From positions 1 through 16,362 of the forward strand of contig JABCSP010000019.1 in NCBI GenBank assembly GCA_018238825.1: 16,362 nucleotides of DNA. Reading direction: 5' to 3'. Source of the stretch: Candidatus Thorarchaeota archaeon. GTDB taxonomy: Archaea > Asgardarchaeota > Thorarchaeia > Thorarchaeales > Thorarchaeaceae. The notes under the pieces were generated by a model. That model did not search any database and was not told where the DNA came from. It saw only the letters and a list, made by a program, of their open reading frames with translations. Shown in pieces: positions 1-5,634 of the stretch. The translations under genes were made by a program, and so were the position numbers. The stretch's first letter is position 1, and every line of letters begins with the position of its first letter.

Positions 1-1030
1 CTAGAAATTGCTTCTTTTCCAAGAGTACAGAACCCCTCAAAGCCCATGACATATCTAAATTTGGATCAACTTCTATTGCTTTCAGTGAAATCTTTTCTAC
101 TTCAGCTATCCTTCCAAGTTTGAGGTATAAATTACCTAGTTGGCTCCAGTAACGACCATCCCATTCATCAAGAGTGACTGCTTGTAGATGAGCTTCTTCG
201 GATTTGTCAATATCTCCTAACAGTGAATTCATTGTACCTAAAGTACTCCAGAATAACGCATTCTTATCGTCTAATTTTACAGATTGTTGTAAATAAGAAC
301 GAGCTTTCTCAAAATCACCATTTCTATAGTGTGTATATGCTAAATCATAATATGTCCATGCATTATTGGAATTAATTTGAATCGATCTTGTGAACGCATT
401 AATTGCATCAGAACGCATTCCTTCGCTTTTGAGTGCAAGTCCATATTCGTACCATGATAATGCATTATCAGGATCTTCAGTTACTTTTTGTTGTGCTTGG
501 TCGGTATCAAGAGAAGAAACATAGTCTTTTCTTGATATTCTACGAACTTCTGAAAGATTCTTAGCTGCAGTTTCATTTCCTGGTTCCAATTTGAGTACAA
601 TTTCAAACATTTTTTGAGCATCTTCATATCGGTTAGTTTCCGCAAAAAGTGTTCCAAAATTATTCCATATGATAGCACGTGGTTGACCTGTTTCGATAGC
701 TACCTCCATAGCAACCTTAAGGGCTTCTTCAGACCGTTGATAATTCTTCATTTTACCATTCACGATAGCTAGATTCATCCATATACTTGATTGCTTCTCA
801 TCTACTTTAAGAATCGCTGAATATGCATTTAATGCTCCTTCAAAATCTCCTAAATCCTCTTGAATTAAACCTAGATACAACCAAGATTCCAAATCTTCGG
901 GATTAAGGGTCACAAGATTTTGAAGAATCCTATTCGAATCTTTCAATTGTCCTGCATTGTATAACTTCAATGCTTCACTGTATAATCTATCACGTGATAT
1001 TCTGCTGTGAGATTTTTTTGTTTTTGTCAA
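1..1030 (-). CDS. TPR-repeat protein, C-terminus beyond window
   Basis: The minus strand stays open for about 343 codons to the window edge and encodes tandem 34-residue tetratricopeptide repeats. Typical TPR positions recur: W-LG/Y-LG, G-(D/N)-(F/Y)-E-A and (L/V)-(D/N)-P. Around nine repeats are visible. TPR arrays are helical scaffolds that bind partner proteins; no catalytic domain, signal peptide or membrane segment is seen, so the partner is unknown. The only in-frame start is TTG at 1030-1028, giving M-T-K-T-K-K, and no clear ribosome-binding site precedes it. An ATG at 1040-1038 lies one frame off and would join the same protein if the run of seven A/T at 1013-1019 were one base shorter. 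The gene is divergent from the TnpB element. Confidence 0.85.
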   Translation of the reverse strand, partial: MTKTKKSHSRISRDRLYSEALKLYNAGQLKDSNRILQNLVTLNPEDLESWLYLGLIQEDLGDFEGALNAYSAILKVDEKQSSIWMNLAIVNGKMKNYQRSEEALKVAMEVAIETGQPRAIIWNNFGTLFAETNRYEDAQKMFEIVLKLEPGNETAAKNLSEVRRISRKDYVSSLDTDQAQQKVTEDPDNALSWYEYGLALKSEGMRSDAINAFTRSIQINSNNAWTYYDLAYTHYRNGDFEKARSYLQQSVKLDDKNALFWSTLGTMNSLLGDIDKSEEAHLQAVTLDEWDGRYWSQLGNLYLKLGRIAEVEKISLKAIEVDPNLDMSWALRGSVLLEKKQFL

Positions 1031-1092
1031 GAGATATCATACTACAGTACAATCAATCCCTTATCTAGTCCTCTTCATACTTTCACAGTAAG

Positions 1093-1120
1093 AAAAAGTG
1101 GAGATTATCAATCAATCTCC
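1093..1120 (-). terminator. hairpin plus T-run, possible terminator
   Basis: A perfect 7-bp inverted repeat (GGAGATT at 1100-1106, AATCTCC at 1114-1120, 7-nt loop) is followed on the minus strand by T5 (A5 at 1093-1097). It lies between the left inverted repeat of the TnpB element and the TPR gene, so it could stop minus-strand transcription leaving the element. It could also be a hairpin belonging to the element end. Confidence 0.35.
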
Positions 1121-1129
1121 TGAGATATA

Positions 1130-1147
1130 GGTTGAGTGAATTTCCTC
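1130..1147 (+). repeat. left terminal inverted repeat of TnpB element
   Basis: This 18-bp repeat matches the reverse complement of 2933-2950 with one mismatch. It lies 42 bp before the probable tnpB start. Confidence 0.65.
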
Positions 1148-1189
1148 TGACTTGAAACAGATTGGAAATTTATAACTAAGGTGACATGT

Positions 1190-2965
1190 GTGAACGGTTC
1201 CAAGTACACTATCATCAGTGTCAAAGTCCCTATTTCTTGGGAGTCTATGTCTGAATTTGAAAGGGATAGACTTTCTCGGATTACAGGACGTGATACGCGG
1301 GTGATTCGTGCTTTTCTTGGGATAATTGCACGTCATGAACAAGAACTTCTTGTCGGAAAACGAAAGAAAAAGATCAATGGTGGCAAATTGGAAAAACTGA
1401 CCCTCACAGCACTGAGGTCTAAAGATGGTTCAAAGAACAGGTCTGTAGTTCCTCATGATTTCAAAAAGCGATTCCCAAATATCTCAATGAATGAACTTCA
1501 AGAGTGCAGACAGGTGGCTGTTGCCATGTGGAACAGCTATCTTGCTCTTGAAGGACAGCAACCACTCAAGGCAAAGGGGTATCGTTCTCGAAAACTCCCT
1601 CGCTATGTCTTCAATCGTCGCTACAAACTTCGGTATGAACCAGACCAAGAGGTCAAACACTGGCTTGAACTCATGGATTCACTTGATTCTGCTAAGACTG
1701 ATAGTTGGTTTCATGATAAACTCAGGGTTCCTCTCAATCCTTCTTCATATCATATCAATAGATTGAATGAAGGAAAGGTGACCTCTCTTAGACTCATCAA
1801 AGATTCGAGAAAGAAATGGTGGTCTGTCTTTTCTGTTAGAATTTCTGTCCCCACAATCAATGGTGATGGGAAACCCCTTGCTGTGATGGGAATTGACCTC
1901 GGAATAGACAAGGCTGTGTGTTCTGTTATTCTTACACGAGAACGCGTGAGGCATGTCAAATATTTCACCCAGCCAGAGAAAATCAAACGCATTGAGAGGT
2001 ATGATGTCATGGTAGATTCTCTTCAAAGGGAGATGAATACCAGACTCGACGGGGGTAATCCTGCGGATGATGTTATCCTGCGACTTCGTGAATTAAGTGG
2101 TCGAAGGTTGAACATCAGCAAGGATCTAGATGGTGTACTTGTCAGGCAACTCACTGACCATATTCTCGAGCTGTCAAAGAAGTACGACCTCTACGTCGCC
2201 ATTGGCAAACTGACTGGTATCAGAAAGAGTGCCAGTAAGAAGAGCGGAAAGAGCAAGAGCTTCAGGAAGATGGTTGCCAGGTGGCCCTTTGCTAGAGTAA
2301 GTAATGCATTGAAACACTCACTTTCTCAACAAGGCTGGAGGGTTTCGGGTAGGAACTCACGCTTCATTCCTATTCGTGAATATTGGACCTCGGTCACCTG
2401 TCACAAATGCGGACAGAGAGGTATCCGTCCAAAGCAGTCCCTCTTCATCTGCCACACCTGCGGCTATCGCTCCAATGCCGACAAGAACGGCGCCATCAAT
2501 ATTGCGAGGCGCTTAATTACGCTCATTCCCCTACTTAGGGATGAGAAAGGACTAGGGCGGTGGCTCTTCTCTTCTAAGAAGGGAGGGTCAACCCTGAAGG
2601 TCTGGAGGAGCGCTCGCTCTAAAGGAAAGTCCTCACTGCCTTCTGGTCTGTCAGGCCAACGTGGGCAGTCCGTGGCTGAGTGCTATGACCAAACAACCCT
2701 CGGGGAGTTTGCGAGTACTACCGATCTCGCCATGGAAAGAACCGTGGAAATACCGTCTGCCGCTGTGGAGGCTCGCAAGGCATCTGACACCCACAGTAGT
2801 AAGTTGCAGCGGACAGAAACCACTTCCAAACATAGTTTGGATAGAGCTCATGTCATAACGTCGGATTCGGACCCAGCGTATACCGGTGACGGTCGTCATG
2901 AGAAGGGTGGAACACGGGAGTCGAAGGTCCTTGAGGAAGTTCACTCAACCTCTTCAGAAACCTAA
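1190..2965 (+). CDS. tnpB: TnpB (IS605 OrfB family) RNA-guided nuclease homologue
   Basis: TnpB proteins are RuvC-fold nucleases guided by an omega RNA made from the element's right end. Numbering from the upstream GTG at 1181, RuvC-I is G-I-D239-L, the four-cysteine zinc ribbon is C407-x2-C410 with C424-x2-C427, and RuvC-III is N-A-D434-K-N-G-A-I-N-I. At RuvC-II the expected glutamate (E-D/K-L) is glycine: Y-V-A-I-G342-K-L. E400 in R-E-Y-W-T-S before the zinc ribbon may substitute, as in the rearranged catalytic sites of Fanzor and some TnpB proteins. The GTG at 1190 is preferred because GGTGA sits 5 nt before it; GTG 1181 is the alternative. Recognisable TnpB sequence ends near residue 445, and the remaining ~150 residues are polar, unrecognised and may be RNA-coding sequence read through. 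The nuclease could be active, altered or dead. Confidence 0.9.
   Translation: MNGSKYTIISVKVPISWESMSEFERDRLSRITGRDTRVIRAFLGIIARHEQELLVGKRKKKINGGKLEKLTLTALRSKDGSKNRSVVPHDFKKRFPNISMNELQECRQVAVAMWNSYLALEGQQPLKAKGYRSRKLPRYVFNRRYKLRYEPDQEVKHWLELMDSLDSAKTDSWFHDKLRVPLNPSSYHINRLNEGKVTSLRLIKDSRKKWWSVFSVRISVPTINGDGKPLAVMGIDLGIDKAVCSVILTRERVRHVKYFTQPEKIKRIERYDVMVDSLQREMNTRLDGGNPADDVILRLRELSGRRLNISKDLDGVLVRQLTDHILELSKKYDLYVAIGKLTGIRKSASKKSGKSKSFRKMVARWPFARVSNALKHSLSQQGWRVSGRNSRFIPIREYWTSVTCHKCGQRGIRPKQSLFICHTCGYRSNADKNGAINIARRLITLIPLLRDEKGLGRWLFSSKKGGSTLKVWRSARSKGKSSLPSGLSGQRGQSVAECYDQTTLGEFASTTDLAMERTVEIPSAAVEARKASDTHSSKLQRTETTSKHSLDRAHVITSDSDPAYTGDGRHEKGGTRESKVLEEVHSTSSET
2520..2950 (+). ncRNA. candidate omega (guide) RNA region of TnpB
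   Basis: In TnpB elements the guide RNA overlaps the 3' end of tnpB and ends at the element's right end. This segment follows the last conserved TnpB motif, is visibly richer in GC than the flanks, and is open in several frames on both strands. It holds compact hairpins: CTCAT(T)CCC/GGGATGAG at 2522-2545 with a 7-nt loop, a pyrimidine/purine stem around 2565-2587, and AGGG-TCAA-CCCT at 2584-2595. The 5' end and the scaffold/guide junction cannot be fixed by eye. A genuine protein extension is the alternative. Confidence 0.35.
2933..2950 (-). repeat. right terminal inverted repeat of TnpB element
   Basis: GAGGAAGTTCACTCAACC is the inverted partner of 1130-1147 (17/18). It lies inside the last codons of the long tnpB frame. 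Confidence 0.65.
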
Positions 2966-3065
2966 CACAGGTCGGTGCATGCATCCAAAAACATCTCTTA
3001 TCCTGAAAGATTATATGGAGGCCTTAGGCACGAGGGCATCAAATATCAATGAAGTGGTGACCTGA
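2952..3065 (+). pseudogene. C-terminal remnant of gene upstream of mvhD
   Basis: A protein-like frame runs from the element's right edge to TGA at 3063-3065. It includes H-P-K-T-S-L-I-L-K-D-Y-M-E-A-L-G followed by about eleven more residues. The stop lies 5 nt before the mvhD ATG with GGTGA across the junction, the spacing of an archaeal operon. Upstream the frame enters the TnpB element and loses protein character. No matching N-terminal half is visible left of the element (1031-1129). I read it as a gene cut by the element or by an associated deletion. I do not recognise the family; an Hdr or hydrogenase partner would suit mvhD but is not shown. A short ORF from ATG 2979 is a weaker alternative. 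Confidence 0.45.
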
Positions 3066-3070
3066 CCCTT

Positions 3071-3481
3071 ATGCCTCCCAAGGACATGAACATCATAATT
3101 TTCGGCTGCATGCAGTGTTGTTACGCAGCAGCAGATTTAGCTGGCACCATGAAGATGCAATATGATGTCACTAGCAGGCTCATCCGAATGCCGTGCACAG
3201 CGCGACTGGATATCAACTTCATTCTGAAAGCGCTGCAAGAGGGGGCTGATGGAGTGCTAGTTGTGGGTTGCCATCCTGGAGACTGTGCATACAAGACAGG
3301 GAATCTTGGTGCAGAGCGAAGGGTGAGGTTTGCAAAGAAACTGATCGAACAGCTAGGTCTTGATGAACGAAGGGTCAAGATGGTGTTTGTGAGTGCAGCC
3401 GAGGGGGACCTGTTTGCAAAAGAGGTCAATGAATTTGCAGATGAGATTCGAGCAATAGGACCCAATCCAATTCGATTGTAG
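3071..3481 (+). CDS. mvhD: MvhD-type hydrogenase/heterodisulfide reductase iron-sulfur subunit
   Basis: This 136-residue protein matches the MvhD (FlpD) family. MvhD carries a [2Fe-2S] cluster and passes electrons from a hydrogenase or formate dehydrogenase to HdrA in electron-bifurcating complexes in the cytoplasm. Diagnostic features are F-G-C13-M-Q-C16-C17-Y-A-A-A-D-L-A-G, C42 in P-C-T-A-R, and G-A-D-G-V-L-V-V-G-C67-H-P-G-D-C72 followed by G-N. Length is normal for a stand-alone MvhD. ATG 3071 is preceded by GGTGA at 3056-3060; ATG 3086 (M-N-I-I-I-F-G-C) is also possible. No hdrA or hydrogenase gene lies in the window; upstream there is only the truncated remnant. The protein ends G-P-N-P-I-R-L, repeated in a mini-ORF at 4620. 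It converges on the next gene with 15 nt between the stops. Confidence 0.9.
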   Translation: MPPKDMNIIIFGCMQCCYAAADLAGTMKMQYDVTSRLIRMPCTARLDINFILKALQEGADGVLVVGCHPGDCAYKTGNLGAERRVRFAKKLIEQLGLDERRVKMVFVSAAEGDLFAKEVNEFADEIRAIGPNPIRL

Positions 3482-3496
3482 AAGAAAGAGTGAGAA

Positions 3497-3739
3497 TTAT
3501 CGAAGCCCAAGATGTTCTTCGACATATGTGACACTTTCGGGGGTTAGAGAGTAGGCTGGTCCGTGCCATTTCTTCAGGTATCCCTTACTGGCTAATTTTC
3601 TAAGAGTCTTCTTGAAACTCTTCTTGTTTCGGACATGGCATAATCCAGTTATAGCGTCCACTCGACGATGACTTTTACCAATGACCTTCTTCCTGTAAAG
3701 ACAAGCCAATAAATCGAGGTCATCATGTTCGAGAGGCAT
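3497..3739 (-). CDS. small winged-helix DNA-binding protein
   Basis: This 80-residue basic protein starts M-P-L-E-H-D-D-L-D-L-L and contains helix-turn-helix-like stretches: L-A-C-L-Y, V-D-A-I-T-G-L, and K-K-T-L-R-K-L-A-S-K-G-Y-L-K-K, which reads as recognition helix plus wing. It ends with an acidic helix E-E-H-L-G-L-R. The size and pattern suit archaeal one-domain winged-helix regulators, but no specific family is recognised. The frame stays open upstream to 4072, but that part is antisense to the next gene and hydrophobic without pattern, so ATG 3739 is chosen; no strong ribosome-binding site is visible. It is divergent from the larger winged-helix gene, across about 160 bp. Confidence 0.7.
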   Translation of the reverse strand: MPLEHDDLDLLACLYRKKVIGKSHRRVDAITGLCHVRNKKSFKKTLRKLASKGYLKKWHGPAYSLTPESVTYVEEHLGLR

Positions 3740-3847
3740 ATTGTGTCGTACGCACTTTTCTATTTGAACCTTATGTTTGTTGTGTATTGTTAACGAATAA
3801 GTACGCGAATAAATGAGATGAATTAGATAACGAGATATAGTGTTACA

Positions 3848-3855
3848 TTTATATA
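3848..3855 (+). promoter_or_regulatory. archaeal TATA box
   Basis: TTTATATA is a textbook archaeal TATA element. A start about 25 nt downstream (~3880) gives a ~23-nt leader to ATG 3903, which excludes the upstream GTG at 3840 as start. A tandem ACGA repeat (about 3878-3891) lies at the expected transcription start. Confidence 0.6.
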
Positions 3856-3902
3856 CACAAATTGTGTCAATAGAACAACGAACGAACGAACAGCACCAAA
3901 GT

Positions 3903-4613
3903 ATGAATGGAGTTTGGCGAAGAATGGGAACGCGGAAGAGGACCTCAGTTGAAGACACACTGGAACAGATTCTGAAAACTATAACGAAGAAAACTCCGTC
4001 AACCGTTAGTAACATTGCAAGTGAAACAGGTCTCAGCTGGAACGTTATTGATCGTGCAGCAAATCTTGCCATGAGTGTTCAGGATTACTTTCATGCAAAC
4101 AAGGTTGAGGTCTTGGGTGGGAAAGGTCGTAAGATAGTGTTAGTCGAATTGCGAGTTGACCTGACAAGACTTCCTAACAAAGTTAGAGAGTGGTTCATTG
4201 ATGAGAAATTCTTCAAGGGGAAAGAGAAGAATCAATATACCACTGAAGAGGCAAGACATGTTCTCGGAACCTCTATCGAGAGTGAAAGTCGAACTAAGCT
4301 TGAGAATGCAATCCAGAGTATCTTGGATGCACTTGAACTTGAAGATGAGCTGTCAGTTCTCGAACTCTCAAAACGAACTGCCCTAAACAGAAGAACAACT
4401 GAACGAGTTCTGAATCTTTTCCTGAGATTCCAAGACTTCTTTGCCAGTTCCTATCTCACGAGAGTTGAAGGGAGTCTGATTCTCAGAGATCATCCTGACC
4501 TCTATTCATTGGATGAAACAAGAATGACCTACCTGCTCAAGAAATTATATCTCCCACATCTTAAAGAAAAGATTTCCAAGGAGAAAGAGCGAGCTCTGTT
4601 TCAAACTGCTTGA
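3903..4613 (+). CDS. duplicated winged-helix protein, function unknown
   Basis: The 236-residue protein contains two related segments. Residues ~16-82 hold an I-L helix, then a helix-turn-helix (V-S-N-I-A-S-E-T-G-L-S-W-N-V-I-D-R) and V-Q-D-Y-F. Residues ~132-196 repeat the plan with L-S-V-L-E-L-S-K-R-T-A-L-N-R-R-T-T-E-R and F-Q-D-F-F, and both end in a beta-wing-like strand (G-R-K-I-V-L-V; G-S-L-I-L-R-D). This looks like an internal duplication of a winged-helix domain, with a lysine-rich linker at ~100-112. Such proteins usually bind DNA, but the target is unknown. ATG 3903 fits the TATA box; M8 (ATG 3924) is an alternative. The TGA stop is followed in the same frame by a short open stretch ending in a second TGA. 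Confidence 0.75.
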   Translation: MNGVWRRMGTRKRTSVEDTLEQILKTITKKTPSTVSNIASETGLSWNVIDRAANLAMSVQDYFHANKVEVLGGKGRKIVLVELRVDLTRLPNKVREWFIDEKFFKGKEKNQYTTEEARHVLGTSIESESRTKLENAIQSILDALELEDELSVLELSKRTALNRRTTERVLNLFLRFQDFFASSYLTRVEGSLILRDHPDLYSLDETRMTYLLKKLYLPHLKEKISKEKERALFQTA

Positions 4614-4619
4614 AGCAAG

Positions 4620-4667
4620 ATGGCAGACAAGAGTGGCAAGTCTGGACCTAACCCAATCAGGCTGTGA
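4620..4667 (+). other. 15-codon mini-ORF ending GPNPIRL
   Basis: ATG 4620 to TGA 4667 encodes M-A-D-K-S-G-K-S-G-P-N-P-I-R-L. It lies in the same frame as, and 6 nt after, the stop of the winged-helix gene. The last seven residues are identical to the MvhD C-terminus 1.2 kb upstream, with different synonymous codons. It may be a relic of a second mvhD-like gene, a readthrough tail, or chance. Confidence 0.3.
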
Positions 4668-4670
4668 GAA

Positions 4671-5132
4671 TCAACCTAATTTCTTCCTCATATGATATGC
4701 GCTAATCTCAAAACCATGGTTTTCATAGAGTCGTTTTGCAGGGCTAGCTCCCTCTGGACAGGTTAATCCAATCATCTCTACACCTGCTTTTTTGAAGATT
4801 CCAATTAGACTATCTACTAATGATGTACCAATTCCATGTTTTCTATACTTTGGATCAACCACTAATAATTCAATAGTGGCAACCTTTGAAACCCCCCAGT
4901 TGTCTAGAACTTCCTTTGGAACATCCCTAAAATGACCATAAGCCAATCCAACTACATTCCCATCTTCCTCGGCAACAATGAACCCCTCCGGAAATGTATG
5001 AGTTATTTTCAAATCATCTTCAGTTGTTGGGCCATCAAAGGATGCAAAGTCATTTGCCAATTGAATTACAACTTCAGTATCTTTCTGTTCAAATTGACGA
5101 ATCTTCACATTGTTCACCAATTGATTGTACAT
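4671..5132 (-). CDS. GNAT-family N-acetyltransferase
   Basis: The 153-residue protein has the complete GNAT fold. The acetyl-CoA motif A is residues 86-106: I-E-L-L-V-V-D-P, then Y-R97-K-H-G-I-G102-T-S-L-V, the R/Q-x-x-G-x-G/A pyrophosphate loop. Motif B ends A-K-R-L-Y-E-N-H-G-F-E at ~132-142. These enzymes transfer an acetyl group from acetyl-CoA to an amine; the substrate here (small molecule, peptide or protein N-terminus) cannot be told. ATG 5132 is the first in-frame start. The gene is solitary, with its end 3 nt beyond the mini-ORF at 4620-4667 and its start facing the fluoride riboswitch region. Confidence 0.88.
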   Translation of the reverse strand: MYNQLVNNVKIRQFEQKDTEVVIQLANDFASFDGPTTEDDLKITHTFPEGFIVAEEDGNVVGLAYGHFRDVPKEVLDNWGVSKVATIELLVVDPKYRKHGIGTSLVDSLIGIFKKAGVEMIGLTCPEGASPAKRLYENHGFEISAYHMRKKLG

Positions 5133-5235
5133 GATTCTAGCTATTGAATATAGCGTTGAGTTGGATTACAGATGGAGAGATTTAGTGTGCCGCCTGCAAA
5201 ATCCGTATTATCATCATACTAAACGACCGCGCACG

Positions 5236-5296
5236 ATTCGGTGATGAAGTCCACCACGACTATATCGAAACCGCCGCGAGCTGATGACTTCTGTTG
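5236..5296 (+). promoter_or_regulatory. fluoride riboswitch (crcB motif)
   Basis: The sequence matches the crcB-motif signature in order: GGTGATG (5240-5246), GAAGTC (5246-5251), CACC (5252-5255), AAACCGCCGC (5268-5277), then CTGATGACTTCTG (5281-5293). GAAGTC pairs with GACTTC at 5286-5291 to close the main stem, and GGTG can pair with CACC as the pseudoknot. The same arrangement is seen in the Thermotoga petrophila fluoride aptamer, where GAUGAGGCC pairs with GGCCUC inside UGAUGGCCUC. A short CGA/TCG hairpin lies between. It precedes a crcB N-terminal fragment at 5311, which supports the identity. No clear expression platform is visible; the CTGATG strand ends about 25 nt before the GTG. Confidence 0.85.
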
Positions 5297-5310
5297 TATG
5301 ATGTGATCCC

Positions 5311-5400
5311 GTGAGAGAATTAATACTAGTAGGAATAGGTGGTTTCATTGGAGCCGTGCTTAGATATGGTCTATCTAATATCATTCCAAGTACTAAATGA
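5311..5400 (+). pseudogene. crcB: crcB/fluC fluoride channel, truncated remnant
   Basis: GTG 5311 opens 29 codons: M-R-E-L-I-L-V-G-I-G-G-F-I-G-A-V-L-R-Y-G-L-S, then N-I-I-P-S-T-K and TGA. This is the first transmembrane helix of CrcB/Fluc, with its G-G-x-x-G-A-x-x-R-Y motif. Full CrcB is about 110-130 residues, so three of four helices are missing. A second weak trace may lie at 5429-5476 (D-I-T-I-S-S-Y-E-N-G-F-A-L), recalling the conserved T-T-F-S segment, but with the intervening ~50 residues gone and stops between. CrcB exports fluoride; this copy cannot form a pore. A sequencing or assembly error is less likely because the missing middle is not found in another frame. Confidence 0.75.
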
Positions 5401-5634
5401 AAATCTTACAAATTTTCTTACAATTTGGGACATAACCATTAGTTCATATGAGAATGGCTTCGCTCTTGCAATATAAGAAAAAATTGAATCTGACTCAGCT
5501 CATTGTTTCAGTATAGACTGAGGGAAATCCGAATTAGTATCTGGCAATTAGTTATGTGCCAGTATCTCATTTATTACCTAATTTGCTGATAGCCAGAATT
5601 GAATATAGAAATAGAATTAGGTGGCACAATAGTA
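5401..5634. other. intergenic stretch with decayed crcB trace and promoter
   Basis: No intact gene is seen here. The stretch holds the possible second crcB trace, an inverted repeat CTGGCA/TGCCAG at 5541-5546 and 5557-5562 with a 10-nt spacer, and a TTTATTA TATA-like element near 5570 that would place a start about 35-40 nt before the HD gene. The inverted repeat just upstream of that TATA element is placed like a regulator site. Confidence 0.4.

Larger units (their letters stand above)
1130..2950 (+). mobile_element. TnpB element with terminal inverted repeats
   Basis: An 18-bp sequence at 1130-1147 (GGTTGAGTGAATTTCCTC) recurs inverted at 2933-2950 with 17 of 18 positions identical, and tnpB fills the space between. 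No TnpA transposase is present, so movement would need an enzyme supplied elsewhere. No convincing target-site duplication flanks the repeats. IS200/IS605 elements normally carry subterminal hairpins, so inverted repeats of this type are atypical for tnpB. They could also be the two halves of a structure used by another recombinase. The element sits between a divergent TPR gene and a truncated gene upstream of mvhD. Confidence 0.6.

Noticed and set aside
2651..2944. 97-codon minus-strand frame inside the tnpB 3' extension
   Set aside because: No protein pattern; it is open because the region is GC-rich and lacks stops in several frames.
3878..3891. ACGA tandem repeat as a CRISPR or phase-variable repeat
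   Set aside because: Only about three 4-bp units with no spacers; no CRISPR array or cas gene occurs in the window.
3840..3902. GTG start at 3840 for the two-domain winged-helix gene
   Set aside because: The TATA box at 3848-3855 lies inside this extension, so it would not be transcribed.
3740..4072. Upstream extension of the small winged-helix gene to 191 codons
   Set aside because: Antisense to the larger winged-helix gene and across its promoter, without a domain pattern; the real start is ATG 3739.
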